From positions 503,501 to 567,500 of the forward strand of contig NZ_CP152407.1 of NCBI RefSeq assembly GCF_038958875.1: a DNA stretch of 64,000 bases, in the 5' to 3' direction. The translations under genes were made by a program, and so were the position numbers. The DNA is from Acidovorax sp. FHTAMBA. GTDB taxonomy: Bacteria; Pseudomonadota; Gammaproteobacteria; Burkholderiales; Burkholderiaceae_C. Of the stretch, positions 32,741 through 41,414 are shown one piece after another (position 1 is the stretch's first letter; every line of letters starts with the position of its first letter). The notes below the pieces were generated by a model. It saw nothing but the letters and a program-made list of their open reading frames with translations. It made no database searches and was not told the origin of the DNA.

Positions 32741-32755
32741 TGGCACGGTCCGTGC
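32741..32755 (+). promoter_or_regulatory. Sigma-54-type promoter of the porin-glnK-amtB operon
   Basis: The sequence TGGCACGGTCCGTGC matches the -24/-12 consensus TGGCACG-N4-TTGC with one mismatch, and the GG and GC are exactly 10 bases apart. It lies 41 bases before the first gene. Nitrogen genes of this kind are commonly under NtrC and sigma-54. I did not find a clear NtrC site pair. Confidence 0.65.
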
Positions 32756-32795
32756 TTAAAGGGCTTGTCCCTACTTTGTCCCACCCGGAGGAAAC

Positions 32796-33527
32796 ATGAC
32801 CCGCGCCATCATCAAGACCCTCGGCGTTGCCCTTGTGGCAACCCTGCCCCTGCTGGCCCACGCCCAGCTCAGCGGCAACGTCAGCCTGACCACCAACTAC
32901 AAGTTCCGGGGCCAGGACCAGGATGCCTCCAGGTCCAAGGCCGTCAAGCCCGCGCTGCAGGGCGGTTTTGACTACGCCTTCGGCGACACCGGCTGGTATG
33001 TCGGCAACTGGAACTCCAGCGTCGACTGGCTTGCCAACAACTCGCTCGAGGCCGACCTGTACGGCGGCTACAAGTTCAAGGCCGGCGATGTGGACCTGGA
33101 CGTGGGTGCGCTCACCTACATCTACCCCGGCAACAGCTCCGGCAACACCACCGAGCTGTACGGCGGCGTGAGCTTCGGCCCTTTCAGCGCCAAGTACTCG
33201 CACACCGTTTCCAAGGACTATTTCGGCTGGGCCGGCGCCAAGGCAGGCTCGGGCCTGAAGGGCCGCAACACCGGCTACCTGGGCTTCACGTTTGCGCACG
33301 AAGTGGCGCCCAGCATCACGGTCAAGGCCACGGTGGGCTTCACGCGCTTTTCCAGCGACATCAAGGACCAGGGCGTACCCAACTACATGGACTACAGCGT
33401 GGGCGGCGCGTATGACTTCGGTGACGGCCTCTCGCTCGGCGCGGCCGTGGTGGGCGCCAACAAGAAGGCCTACTTTGGCGATGTCAACAAGTCGCGCGTG
33501 ATCGTCACGCTGACCAAAACCCTGTAA
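32796..33527 (+). CDS. TorF-family putative porin
   Basis: A 243-residue outer-membrane beta-barrel protein. A signal peptide (ALVATLPLLAHAQ, cut after about residue 23) is followed by alternating beta strands such as GNVSLTTNYKFRGQDQDASR and WYVGNWNSSVDW, ending in the barrel strand VIVTLTKTL. This is the TorF (Gcw_chp) family found beside glnK-amtB in many betaproteobacteria. A GGAGG lies 7 bases before the start. It probably lets nitrogen compounds cross the outer membrane. Confidence 0.85.
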   Translation: MTRAIIKTLGVALVATLPLLAHAQLSGNVSLTTNYKFRGQDQDASRSKAVKPALQGGFDYAFGDTGWYVGNWNSSVDWLANNSLEADLYGGYKFKAGDVDLDVGALTYIYPGNSSGNTTELYGGVSFGPFSAKYSHTVSKDYFGWAGAKAGSGLKGRNTGYLGFTFAHEVAPSITVKATVGFTRFSSDIKDQGVPNYMDYSVGGAYDFGDGLSLGAAVVGANKKAYFGDVNKSRVIVTLTKTL

Positions 33528-33571
33528 GCAAACCCCATGGGCGCGCTGCGCCCGTTCCGGAGGAATCGAAA

Positions 33572-33910
33572 ATGAAAATGGTGACAGCCATCATCAAGCC
33601 CTTCAAGCTGGACGAGGTGCGTGAAGCGCTTTCGGACATCGGCGTGCAAGGCATCACAGTGACCGAGGTGAAGGGCTTTGGCCGCCAGAAGGGCCACACC
33701 GAGCTGTATCGCGGTGCCGAGTACGTGGTGGACTTTCTTCCCAAGGTGAAGATCGAGGCCGCCATTGCCGACGACCTGGTGGACCGCGTGATCGAAGCGA
33801 TCGAAAGCGCCGCCCGCACCGGCAAGATTGGCGACGGCAAGATCTTCGTGACCCACCTGGAGCAGGTGGTGCGCATCCGCACTGGCGAAACCGGCAAGGA
33901 AGCCCTGTAA
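33572..33910 (+). CDS. glnK: Nitrogen regulatory P-II protein GlnK
   Basis: A 112-residue P-II protein. It starts MKMVTAIIKPFKLDEVREAL and has the T-loop with the uridylylation site Tyr51 (TELYRGAEYVVDFLPK) and the C-terminal EQVVRIRTGETGKEAL. P-II proteins bind ATP, ADP and 2-oxoglutarate; GlnK plugs AmtB when nitrogen is ample. The next gene is amtB, as expected. The gene lies in the operon behind the sigma-54-type promoter. Confidence 0.96.
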   Translation: MKMVTAIIKPFKLDEVREALSDIGVQGITVTEVKGFGRQKGHTELYRGAEYVVDFLPKVKIEAAIADDLVDRVIEAIESAARTGKIGDGKIFVTHLEQVVRIRTGETGKEAL

Positions 33911-33946
33911 AGGCCCGGCCGCAAACCATCCAAGAAGAGAAACGCC

Positions 33947-35377
33947 ATGAAAAAACTGTTTGCTTCCTTCATTCTCGGGCTCAGTCTGCTGTCCTTCGGC
34001 TCTGCAGCCCTGGCCCAGGCGCCCGCTGCGCCTGAAGCTGCTGTGGCAGCCTCGGCCGCCGCCGAGGCTCCTGCTGCCGCACCCGCACCGGCCCCGGTTG
34101 CTGCCCAAGCGGCTCCGGCCGAGGCGCCTGCTGCCGCTGAAGCGCCTGCGCCCAAGATCGACTCCGGCGACACCGCCTGGATGCTGACCTCCACGCTGCT
34201 TGTGATCCTCATGACCATCCCCGGCCTCGCGCTGTTCTACGGCGGCCTGGGCCGCAGCAAGAACATGCTGTCGGTGCTGATGCAGGTGTTCGTGGTCTTC
34301 TCGCTGGTGTCGCTGCTGTGGGCCATCTATGGCTACAGCCTGGCGTTCTCGGGCGAAGGCAAGTTCCTGGGCGGGCTGGACAAGATCTTCCTCAAGGGCG
34401 TGAACCAGGAGACTTTTGGTGCGCTGGCCACCATTCCCGAGTACGTGTTCATCGCGTTCCAGGGCACGTTTGCCGCCATCACCGTGGCACTGATCGTGGG
34501 CTCGTTTGCCGAGCGCATCAAGTTCGCCGCCGTGCTCATCTTCTCGGTGCTGTGGTTCACCTTCAGCTACGTGCCCATGGCCCACATCGTGTGGGGTGGC
34601 GGCCTGCTGGCAGCCGATGGCGCGCTGGACTTTGCCGGCGGCACCGTGGTGCACATCAACGCCGGTATCGCCGGCCTGGTGGGCGCGTACATGGTGGGCA
34701 AGCGCATCGGTTACGGCAAGGAAGCCCTCACGCCCCACAGCCTGACGCTGACGATGGTGGGTGCCTCGCTGCTGTGGGTGGGCTGGTTCGGCTTCAACGC
34801 AGGCTCTGCCGGCGCTGCCAACGCCAACGCCGGTCTGGCGTTCATCAACACCGTGCTGGCCACTGCAGCCGCCACGCTGTCCTGGATCGCCGGCGAAGCG
34901 CTGCACAAGGGCAAGGGCTCCATGCTGGGCGCGGCCTCTGGTGCGGTGGCGGGCCTCGTGGCCGTGACGCCAGCGGCCGGGTTCGTGGGCCCCATGGGTT
35001 CCATCGTGATCGGCCTGATCTCCGGTGTGGTCTGCCTGTGGGGTGTGAGTGGCCTCAAGCGCCTGCTGAACGTGGACGACGCGTTTGACGTGTTCGGCGT
35101 GCACGGCGTGGGCGGCATCGTGGGTGCCATCCTGACCGGTGTGTTTGCCGCGCAAAGCCTGGGCGGCACCGGCGGCCTGGCCCCCGACACCTTCGCCATG
35201 GGCGCCCAGGTGTGGATCCAGGTCAAGAGCGTGCTGTTCACCATCGTGTGGTCTGGCGTGGTGGCCTTCATCGCCTACAAGATCGCTGATCTGCTGGTGG
35301 GCCTGCGTGTCTCGGAAGAAGCCGAACGCGAAGGTCTGGACATCACCTCGCACGGCGAGACAGCGTACAACCGCTGA
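33947..35377 (+). CDS. amtB: Ammonium transporter AmtB
   Basis: A 476-residue integral membrane protein with about 11 transmembrane helices after an N-terminal signal peptide and an Ala/Pro-rich linker (residues 25-70). Diagnostic stretches include DTAWMLTSTLLVILMTIPGL, ALFYGGLGRSKNMLS, TFSYVPMAHIVWGGG, VVHINAGIAGLVGA (pore His) and DVFGVHGVGGIVGAI (second pore His). The long low-complexity linker is a feature I have seen in relatives in this family of bacteria. It follows glnK at 36 bases. Confidence 0.95.
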   Translation: MKKLFASFILGLSLLSFGSAALAQAPAAPEAAVAASAAAEAPAAAPAPAPVAAQAAPAEAPAAAEAPAPKIDSGDTAWMLTSTLLVILMTIPGLALFYGGLGRSKNMLSVLMQVFVVFSLVSLLWAIYGYSLAFSGEGKFLGGLDKIFLKGVNQETFGALATIPEYVFIAFQGTFAAITVALIVGSFAERIKFAAVLIFSVLWFTFSYVPMAHIVWGGGLLAADGALDFAGGTVVHINAGIAGLVGAYMVGKRIGYGKEALTPHSLTLTMVGASLLWVGWFGFNAGSAGAANANAGLAFINTVLATAAATLSWIAGEALHKGKGSMLGAASGAVAGLVAVTPAAGFVGPMGSIVIGLISGVVCLWGVSGLKRLLNVDDAFDVFGVHGVGGIVGAILTGVFAAQSLGGTGGLAPDTFAMGAQVWIQVKSVLFTIVWSGVVAFIAYKIADLLVGLRVSEEAEREGLDITSHGETAYNR

Positions 35378-35470
35378 TCCTCGGCCCTGCGCCCAACGCG
35401 CTGCGGTGTCTGGTGGCACCGCAGCGTCGCAAGAAGAACCAGCGAGTTGCTCCCCCTGGGGATTGAACGG

Positions 35471-35500
35471 GCCCGCCGCTACACACGGCGGGCTTCTTTT
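35471..35500 (+). terminator. Rho-independent terminator after amtB
   Basis: GCCCGCCG and CGGCGGGC form a perfect 8-bp stem with the loop ctacaca, followed by ttctttt. It lies about 90 bases after the amtB stop and before glcE. Confidence 0.8.
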
Positions 35501-35598
35501 GGTCTGTGGGGGGGCTCAGCCATTTGCACGCGCGCTGTTCAAAAAATTCACACCCCCGCCACGCCACCCTGAACACGGCTGCCGCTACGATGCAAGGC

Positions 35599-36732
35599 AT
35601 GGACCTTGCCCTTGCCCAGATCACCGACCGCGTGCGCGCCGCTGCCGCCGACCAGACACCGCTGCGCCTTCGGGGGGGTGGAACCAAGGATTTCTGGGGC
35701 CATGCGCTCCAGGGCGACGTACTCGATACCCGCGTGCTGCGCGGCATCCTGAGCTACGAGCCGAGCGAGCTGGTGGTCACCGTGCGCGCGGGCACGCCGC
35801 TGGCCGAGCTGGAAGCCGCGCTGGCCGAGCAGGGCCAGTGCCTGCCCTTCGAGCCCCCCCATTTCGCAAGGACCCCCGCTGAGGGAGCCACGGTGGGCGG
35901 CATGGTGGCCGCAGGCCTGTCGGGCCCCGCGCGTGCCAGCGTGGGGGCGGTGCGTGACTATCTGCTGGGCGTCACGCTGCTCAACGGCCGGGCCGAGCTA
36001 CTGACTTTTGGCGGCCAGGTCATGAAAAACGTGGCCGGGTACGACGTGTCGCGCCTCATGGCAGGGGCCTGGGGCACGCTGGGCTTGCTGACCGAAGTGA
36101 GCCTCAAGGTGCTGCCCGTGCCGCCCGGCGAGGCCACCTTGCGCTTTGACGACTGCAACCAGGCCGACGCGCTGCGCAAGCTGCACGCCTGGGGTGGCCA
36201 GCCCCTGCCGCTCAATGCCAGCTGCTGGGTGAACGATGGCACGGCGGGCGCGGGCACGCTGTATGTGCGCCTGCGTGGCGCCGTGGCGGCGGTGGAGGCC
36301 GCATGCCGCAGCATGGGCGGCACGCGGCTGGACAACGCCACCGTGGCCCCCGACTGGGCAGCCTGCCGCGAGCAGACCTTGCCCTGGTTTGCCGCCCGTG
36401 CCCAGCACCCGGACCATGCCCTGTGGCGCCTGTCGGTGCCCGCCACGGCGCCGGTGCTGACCCTGCCTGCCGGTGCGCAGCCCCTGGTGGAGTGGCATGG
36501 CGCCCTGCGCTGGGTGCAGGCGCCTGAATCCGCAGGTGACGCACTGCGCGCCGCTGCCGATGCAGTGGGTGGAAGTGCTTCTGTTTTTGTAGCTGCTGGC
36601 GCAAGTGGGACAAGCGCTGTAGGCCAATTTGACCTCAAATCCCCGGCGCTGGAGCAGATCCACGCCCGGCTCAAGCGCAGCTTCGATCCGGCGGGCATTT
36701 TCAACCCCGGCCGCATGGCGCCGGGCTGGTGA
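35599..36732 (+). CDS. glcE: Glycolate oxidase FAD-binding subunit GlcE
   Basis: A 377-residue protein with a PCMH-type FAD-binding domain: TPLRLRGGGTKDFWGHALQG at the N-terminus, EPPHFARTPAEGATVGGMVA and GPARASVGAVRDYLLGVTLL. The C-terminus SFDPAGIFNPGRMAPGW is typical. GlcE works with GlcD and GlcF to oxidise glycolate to glyoxylate. The ATG at 35599 matches relatives; one at 35590 is close. No glcD is found upstream in the window (amtB is there). Near residues 330-348 the coding sequence contains a copy of the dispersed palindromic repeat. Confidence 0.92.
   Translation: MDLALAQITDRVRAAAADQTPLRLRGGGTKDFWGHALQGDVLDTRVLRGILSYEPSELVVTVRAGTPLAELEAALAEQGQCLPFEPPHFARTPAEGATVGGMVAAGLSGPARASVGAVRDYLLGVTLLNGRAELLTFGGQVMKNVAGYDVSRLMAGAWGTLGLLTEVSLKVLPVPPGEATLRFDDCNQADALRKLHAWGGQPLPLNASCWVNDGTAGAGTLYVRLRGAVAAVEAACRSMGGTRLDNATVAPDWAACREQTLPWFAARAQHPDHALWRLSVPATAPVLTLPAGAQPLVEWHGALRWVQAPESAGDALRAAADAVGGSASVFVAAGASGTSAVGQFDLKSPALEQIHARLKRSFDPAGIFNPGRMAPGW
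36585..36641. repeat. Dispersed repeat copy inside glcE
   Basis: The core tagctgctggcgcaagtggg then acaagcgctgtaggcc matches the repeat at 44155-44215 and 62185-62245. It encodes in frame VAAGASGTSAVGQFDLKS of GlcE. A non-coding type of repeat thus adds residues to a conserved enzyme. Confidence 0.65.
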
Positions 36733-37583
36733 CAGCGGCTGCCGCGCACCGCCGGGCCCTTTTCACGCATCTCATGCGACGCTTGCGCCACCTCACCGGA
36801 CACCGCCGCACGGTCGCCAGCAACCGGGTGCTTGGCCTGCTGCTGGCCTTCAATGCCGGAGCGGTCAATGCCGGGGGCTATCTGGTGGTGCACCTGTACA
36901 CCTCGCACATGACGGGCTTCGTCTCCATGCTGGCCGACAACCTGGTGCTGGGCAACATGGCCTTGGTGCTGGGCGCCGTGGGGGCGCTGCTGGCGTTTGT
37001 GAGCGGCGCTGCCACCACCGCCGTGATGGTGAACTGGGCGCGCCAGCGCAAGCTGCACAGCAGCTACGCACTGCCGCTGCTGGTGGTGGCAGTGCTGATG
37101 CTGGTGTTTGGCCTGGTGGGCGCCATCACGCTCAACTGGCGCACGCCGTTTGCCGTGCCCACCACCGTGTTGCTGCTGTCTTTCATCATGGGCCTGCAGA
37201 ACGCCACCGTGACCAAGATGTCCTCGTCCCAGATCCGCACCACCCACATGACCGGCGTGGTGACCGACCTGGGCATCGAGCTGGGCAAGATGCTGTACTG
37301 GAACCGCACCGGCACCGCCCCCGAATCGCAGGTGCGCGCCAACCAGGCGCGGCTGCGGCTGTTTGCGGGGCTGCTGGCCATGTTTCTGGTGGGCGGCATT
37401 GCGGGCGCGGCGGGGTTCAAGCATGTCGGCTTCGTGTTTGTGGTGCCGCTGGCGCTGGTGCTGCTGGCCCTGTCGCTGCCGCCGCTGTGGGCCGACCGTG
37501 CGCGCTTGCGCCATCCGCTGCGCAAGCTGCCGGCATCGGGCCTGCCGCTGGACCCGCCGCCCGACCCACCGGCCATGCGCTGA
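36729..37583 (+). CDS. DUF1275 (YoaK-type) membrane protein
   Basis: A 284-residue inner-membrane protein of the DUF1275 family. Diagnostic sequence: NAGAVNAGGYLVVHLYTSHM followed by TGFVSMLADNL, FIMGLQNATVTKMSSSQIRT and THMTGVVTDLGIELGK. About six or seven transmembrane helices can be drawn. The function of DUF1275 is unknown. The GTG start overlaps the glcE stop by 4 bases; an ATG at 36774 is an alternative. It sits between glcE and glcF, an insertion in the usual glc order, but is probably co-transcribed. Confidence 0.85.
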   Translation: MTAAAAHRRALFTHLMRRLRHLTGHRRTVASNRVLGLLLAFNAGAVNAGGYLVVHLYTSHMTGFVSMLADNLVLGNMALVLGAVGALLAFVSGAATTAVMVNWARQRKLHSSYALPLLVVAVLMLVFGLVGAITLNWRTPFAVPTTVLLLSFIMGLQNATVTKMSSSQIRTTHMTGVVTDLGIELGKMLYWNRTGTAPESQVRANQARLRLFAGLLAMFLVGGIAGAAGFKHVGFVFVVPLALVLLALSLPPLWADRARLRHPLRKLPASGLPLDPPPDPPAMR

Positions 37584-37628
37584 ACCTGCTTTGCTCCCCC
37601 CATTTGGTACCCGTCCAGGCCGCACCCC

Positions 37629-38891
37629 ATGCAAACCCAACTCTCCCCCGAATACGCCGCCCGCGCCGATGGCCTGGAGGCCGAAGCCATCCTGCGCAAA
37701 TGCGTGCACTGCGGCTTTTGCACCGCCACCTGCCCCACCTACCAGCTGCTGGGCGACGAGCTGGACGGCCCGCGCGGCCGCATCTACCTCATCAAGCAGG
37801 TGCTCGAAGGCGACGAGCCCACCCGCAAGACCCAGATGCACCTGGACCGGTGCCTGACCTGCCGCAACTGCGAAACCACCTGCCCCAGCGGCGTGCAGTA
37901 CGGCCACCTGGTGGACATCGGCCGCAAGATCGTTGATGAAAAAGTGCCCCGCCCCGTGGGCGAAAAAGCCCTGCGCTGGGCGCTGAAGGAAGGCCTGCCC
38001 TCGCCGCTGTTCGCCCCCGCCATGAAGGCCGGGCAAATGGTGCGCGGCCTGCTGCCCGCCTCTTTGAAAGCCAAGGTGCCCGCCGCCCAGGACGCCGGCG
38101 CCTGGCCCACACGCGAACATGCGCGCAAGGTGCTCATGCTAGCGGGCTGCGTGCAGCCCGCGATGATGCCCAACATCAACACCGCCACGGCCAGAGTGCT
38201 CGACGCGGTGGGCATCCAGACCGTGATCGCGCCCAAGGCCGGGTGCTGCGGCGCCGTCAAGTTCCACCTCAACGACCAGGCAGGCGGCATGGCGGAGATG
38301 CGCGCCAACATCGATGCGTGGTGGCCACTGGTGGAGCAGGGCGGGGTGGAGGCCATCGTCATGAACGCCTCGGGCTGCGGCGTCACCGTCAAGGAATACG
38401 GCCACATCCTGAAGGACGATGCGGCATACGCGGCCAAGGCCGAGCGCATCAGCGCCCTCACGCGCGACCTGTCGGAGCTGCTGCCCGCCATGCTGCCCGA
38501 GCTGGCCCGCACGCTGCGCGGCCGCGTGCCGCCGTCCGACGTGCTGTACGCCTACCACCCGCCCTGCACCCTGCAGCACGGCCAGAAGCTGCGCGGCGGG
38601 GTGGAGGCGCATCTGGCGCAACTCGGCTTCAGGCTGCGCGTGGCCCGCAACGAGGCGCACCTGTGCTGCGGTTCCGCCGGCACGTATTCGGTGCTGAACC
38701 CCGAGCTGTCGTACCAGCTGCGCGACCGCAAACTGGGCCATTTGAACGAGGCCTTTGGCGAACAGCCCCCGGACACCATCCTGTCGGCCAACATCGGCTG
38801 CATCACCCACCTGCAAAGTGGCACGGCCACGCCCGTGCGCCACTGGGTGGAGGTGCTGGACGAGGCGCTGGTTTCCTCCCGCCAGGGCTGA
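37629..38891 (+). CDS. glcF: Glycolate oxidase iron-sulfur subunit GlcF
   Basis: A 420-residue protein with two 4Fe-4S ferredoxin motifs near the N-terminus, CVHCGFCTATCPTYQ and CLTCRNCETTCPSGV, then two CCG (heterodisulfide-reductase-type) domains: AGCVQPAMMPN with AGCCGAVKFH, and HPPCTLQHGQ with LCCGSAGTYSV. These are characteristic of GlcF, which passes electrons from GlcDE to the quinone pool. It is 45 bases after the DUF1275 gene. Confidence 0.95.
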   Translation: MQTQLSPEYAARADGLEAEAILRKCVHCGFCTATCPTYQLLGDELDGPRGRIYLIKQVLEGDEPTRKTQMHLDRCLTCRNCETTCPSGVQYGHLVDIGRKIVDEKVPRPVGEKALRWALKEGLPSPLFAPAMKAGQMVRGLLPASLKAKVPAAQDAGAWPTREHARKVLMLAGCVQPAMMPNINTATARVLDAVGIQTVIAPKAGCCGAVKFHLNDQAGGMAEMRANIDAWWPLVEQGGVEAIVMNASGCGVTVKEYGHILKDDAAYAAKAERISALTRDLSELLPAMLPELARTLRGRVPPSDVLYAYHPPCTLQHGQKLRGGVEAHLAQLGFRLRVARNEAHLCCGSAGTYSVLNPELSYQLRDRKLGHLNEAFGEQPPDTILSANIGCITHLQSGTATPVRHWVEVLDEALVSSRQG

Positions 38892-38904
38892 CGGGCCAAC
38901 GCAC

Positions 38905-41414
38905 TCACCGCCTGGCAGCCCAGGCGCGCAGTTCGGCTTCGGGCAGGGGACGGCTGAAGAGGTAGCCCTGGAACAGGTCGCACCCCGAGCGCCTGAGGCG
39001 GTCGCGCTGGGCGTCTGTTTCCACCCCTTCGGCGAGAACGCGCAGGTCCAGCTGGTGGGCCATGGCCACGATGGCGTCGATCAGCACGGCCGGGCGCTTG
39101 CCCTCGCCACTTTGTTCGGGCGCGTCGATGTCCATGATGAAAGACCGGTCGATCTTGAGCACGTCGATGGGCAGGCGCTTGAGGTATGCCAGGCTGGAGT
39201 ACCCCGTGCCAAAGTCGTCCAGCGCAAAGCGCATGCCATGGCGTCGCAACCGGGCCATTTTCTCCAGGGTCGCTTCCAGGTCGTCCACCAGCACGCTCTC
39301 GGTGAGTTCCAGCTCGAGCGAGGCCGCGCTGATGCCCAGGCGCGAGACCAGGTTCTCGACGCGGCCGGTGAAATCGGGCTCGCGGAACTGGCGAGCGCTC
39401 ACGTTCACGGCCATCGTGAGGTCTCTGGCCCAGCTGCTGCAGGCCGGGTCGGTTTGCCAGCGGTGCAGGGCGCCGAAAGCTTCCTCCAGCACCCAATGGC
39501 CCAGGGGCACGATCAGGCCACTGGCTTCGGCGTCCGGGATGAACTGCGTCGGTGACACCAGACCCCGCTGCGGGTCTTGCCAGCGCACCAGCGCCTCCAC
39601 GCCGACCAGTTGACCCAGCGCGTTGAGCTGCGGCTGGTAGTGCAGCACCAGAGGCACCGGGGCGGACTGGAGTGCGCGGCGCAGGTCGTTGCGCAACGCG
39701 AGGCGCTCGCTGGCGGCTTCTTGCAGTGCGTGCGCAAAAAACTGTACGCGGCTGTCACCTGCATTTTTGGCGCGGTGCATGGCCGTCTCCGCTTCGCGCA
39801 GCAGCTCGGGGGCATCACGGCTGTCATTCGGGATCATCACCACCCCCGCTCCGGCCGACAGGTGCAGCGTATGGCCTTGCACTTGCACGGGCTCGGCAAT
39901 CGCAGCCAGCACTCGTTCGATGCAGCGTGCGGCCTCGGCCGACGCATCCTTCAGATCGCCCGGCAGGTCGCACAGCAGCAGGGCAAAGGTGTCGCCATCC
40001 ACGCGGGCCAGCGTCTGGCCTTGCAGCTGCAGCGCGCTCATGCGCTGCGCCAGCGTGCGCAGCACGGTGTCACCCGCAGCCATCCCCAGCGAATCGTTCA
40101 CTGATTGAAAAGCATCGATGTTGATGGCCGCCAAAGCTGCGTGGCGCGATTGCGCACCCGCGGTGGCAAGTGCCTGCTCCACTTGCTCCAGCAGAAAGCG
40201 GCGGTTGCTCAGCCCGGTCAGTGCATCGAAATGGGCCAGCCGCCGGATTTCCGCCTCGGCCGCCAGCCGGGTGCGGATGTCGCGCACAGCCACCGCGCGC
40301 ACCTGCCGTGTGCCCAGCTGCTGCATGCGGACACTGCATTCGCAGGGGATGATCTGCCCGTTGGAGTCGATGAGGCCCACCTCCCAGATGCCCTCGGCGC
40401 CATGCGCCATGCGTTGCTGGATGACTTCAACATACGAGGGCGCCACCCACGACAGAACGGCCGTGCCAATCAGGCCGCCAGGGGCCACGCCCATCAGCCG
40501 CTCGGCGGCAGAGTTGGCATCGGTGACCCGCCCGCTCTCGTGCAGGATGATCGCCTCGAAGGAAGCGTCAGACAGCTGGCGAAAGCGGGCCTCGCTCTCG
40601 GCCAGTGCCGTGTTGCGCGCCTGGATTTCGGCCGCCATGCGTTCCATGGCGTGCCCCAGCTCACCGAATTCACCCTGGCCGCGCCACTGGGGTAGATCGG
40701 TATAGTCGCCAGCGCCGATGCGCTGCATGCCGACGCGCAATGCCGCCACCGGCCGCAAGATGCCCTGCCCTGCCGTGCCAGTTCCAGAAGACCCAGTGCG
40801 GCCAGCAAAACGGCCGCTGCGAGCGCCAGGCCTTGCCGGTGGATCTGACCCCAGGTCTGGGCGGCCACCGGGCGCAGGTCGTAGTCAATCCACAGCAGTC
40901 CCTGTCGCGTGGCACGCATTTCACCGGGCTGCAATGCCAGGGTGACGGGCGCCAGTGCGGTCAGCCGCAACTGGGCGCGATCCAGGCTCAAGAACTCCCG
41001 CTGGGCCTCGCGCACCTGGCGGGCCGATTCTTCGGTGAAACCCGGCACCAGGCCGGCGGCTGGCTGGCCTTTCCAGGCAAATCGGGTGGCTGCCACCACC
41101 TTGCCATCGGGGCCCAGGAGCGCCGCGTACGCGATCACCGGGTTCAGCCCCAGATGTGACACCACGCCCTCGGTGCCGCTGCCATCGCCGCGGCGCAGTA
41201 CGGTTTCCAGCGCCCTTTGGGTTTCCAGCAGTTCTGCATGCGCCGTGCTGTTGGCAAAGTGCTCCAGCTCGCGGGTGTAGCGGTGCCGCTGTGCCACCAC
41301 GAACATTGCAAACACGACCGCGCTGGCCAGAACCAGTGACAGCGGCAGCCACAACCGCAACCTGAAAACGCGCACAGGGCGCACAGGGCGCAAGGTGCTC
41401 TGGGGCGCGCTCAT
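38905..41414 (-). pseudogene. Membrane sensor with HAMP-PAS-GGDEF-EAL, broken by one frameshift
   Basis: Two frames together make one protein. The N-terminal frame (41414 to about 40765) has a transmembrane helix (LWLPLSLVLASAVVFAMFVV), a periplasmic domain and a second helix. The C-terminal frame (about 40762 to 38905) has HAMP and PAS segments, a GGDEF domain whose signature is degenerate (RVDGDTFALLL in place of GGDEF), and an EAL domain with EALVRWQDP, ELTESVLVDD and DDFGTGYSSLAYLKRLPIDV. The break lies in the repetitive stretch near 40760-40775 (tgccctgccctgccg), where one base would restore the frame. This could be a natural mutation, phase variation or a sequencing error. If repaired, it would be a c-di-GMP phosphodiesterase. 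It overlaps the upstream lipoprotein gene by 4 bases. Confidence 0.8.

Noticed and set aside
32361..33299. 312-codon minus-strand frame continuing upstream of comM into the porin gene
   Set aside because: Only the part from 32582 downward is comM; the upstream part is the antisense of the porin gene.
33470..35419. Very long minus-strand frame (649 codons) opposite glnK and amtB
   Set aside because: It is antisense to two certain genes. Its His/Gln/Arg/Gly-rich composition is that of a high-GC shadow frame.
35958..38120. 720-codon minus-strand frame opposite glcE, DUF1275 and glcF
   Set aside because: Antisense to three well-supported genes with low-complexity composition; no start signal.
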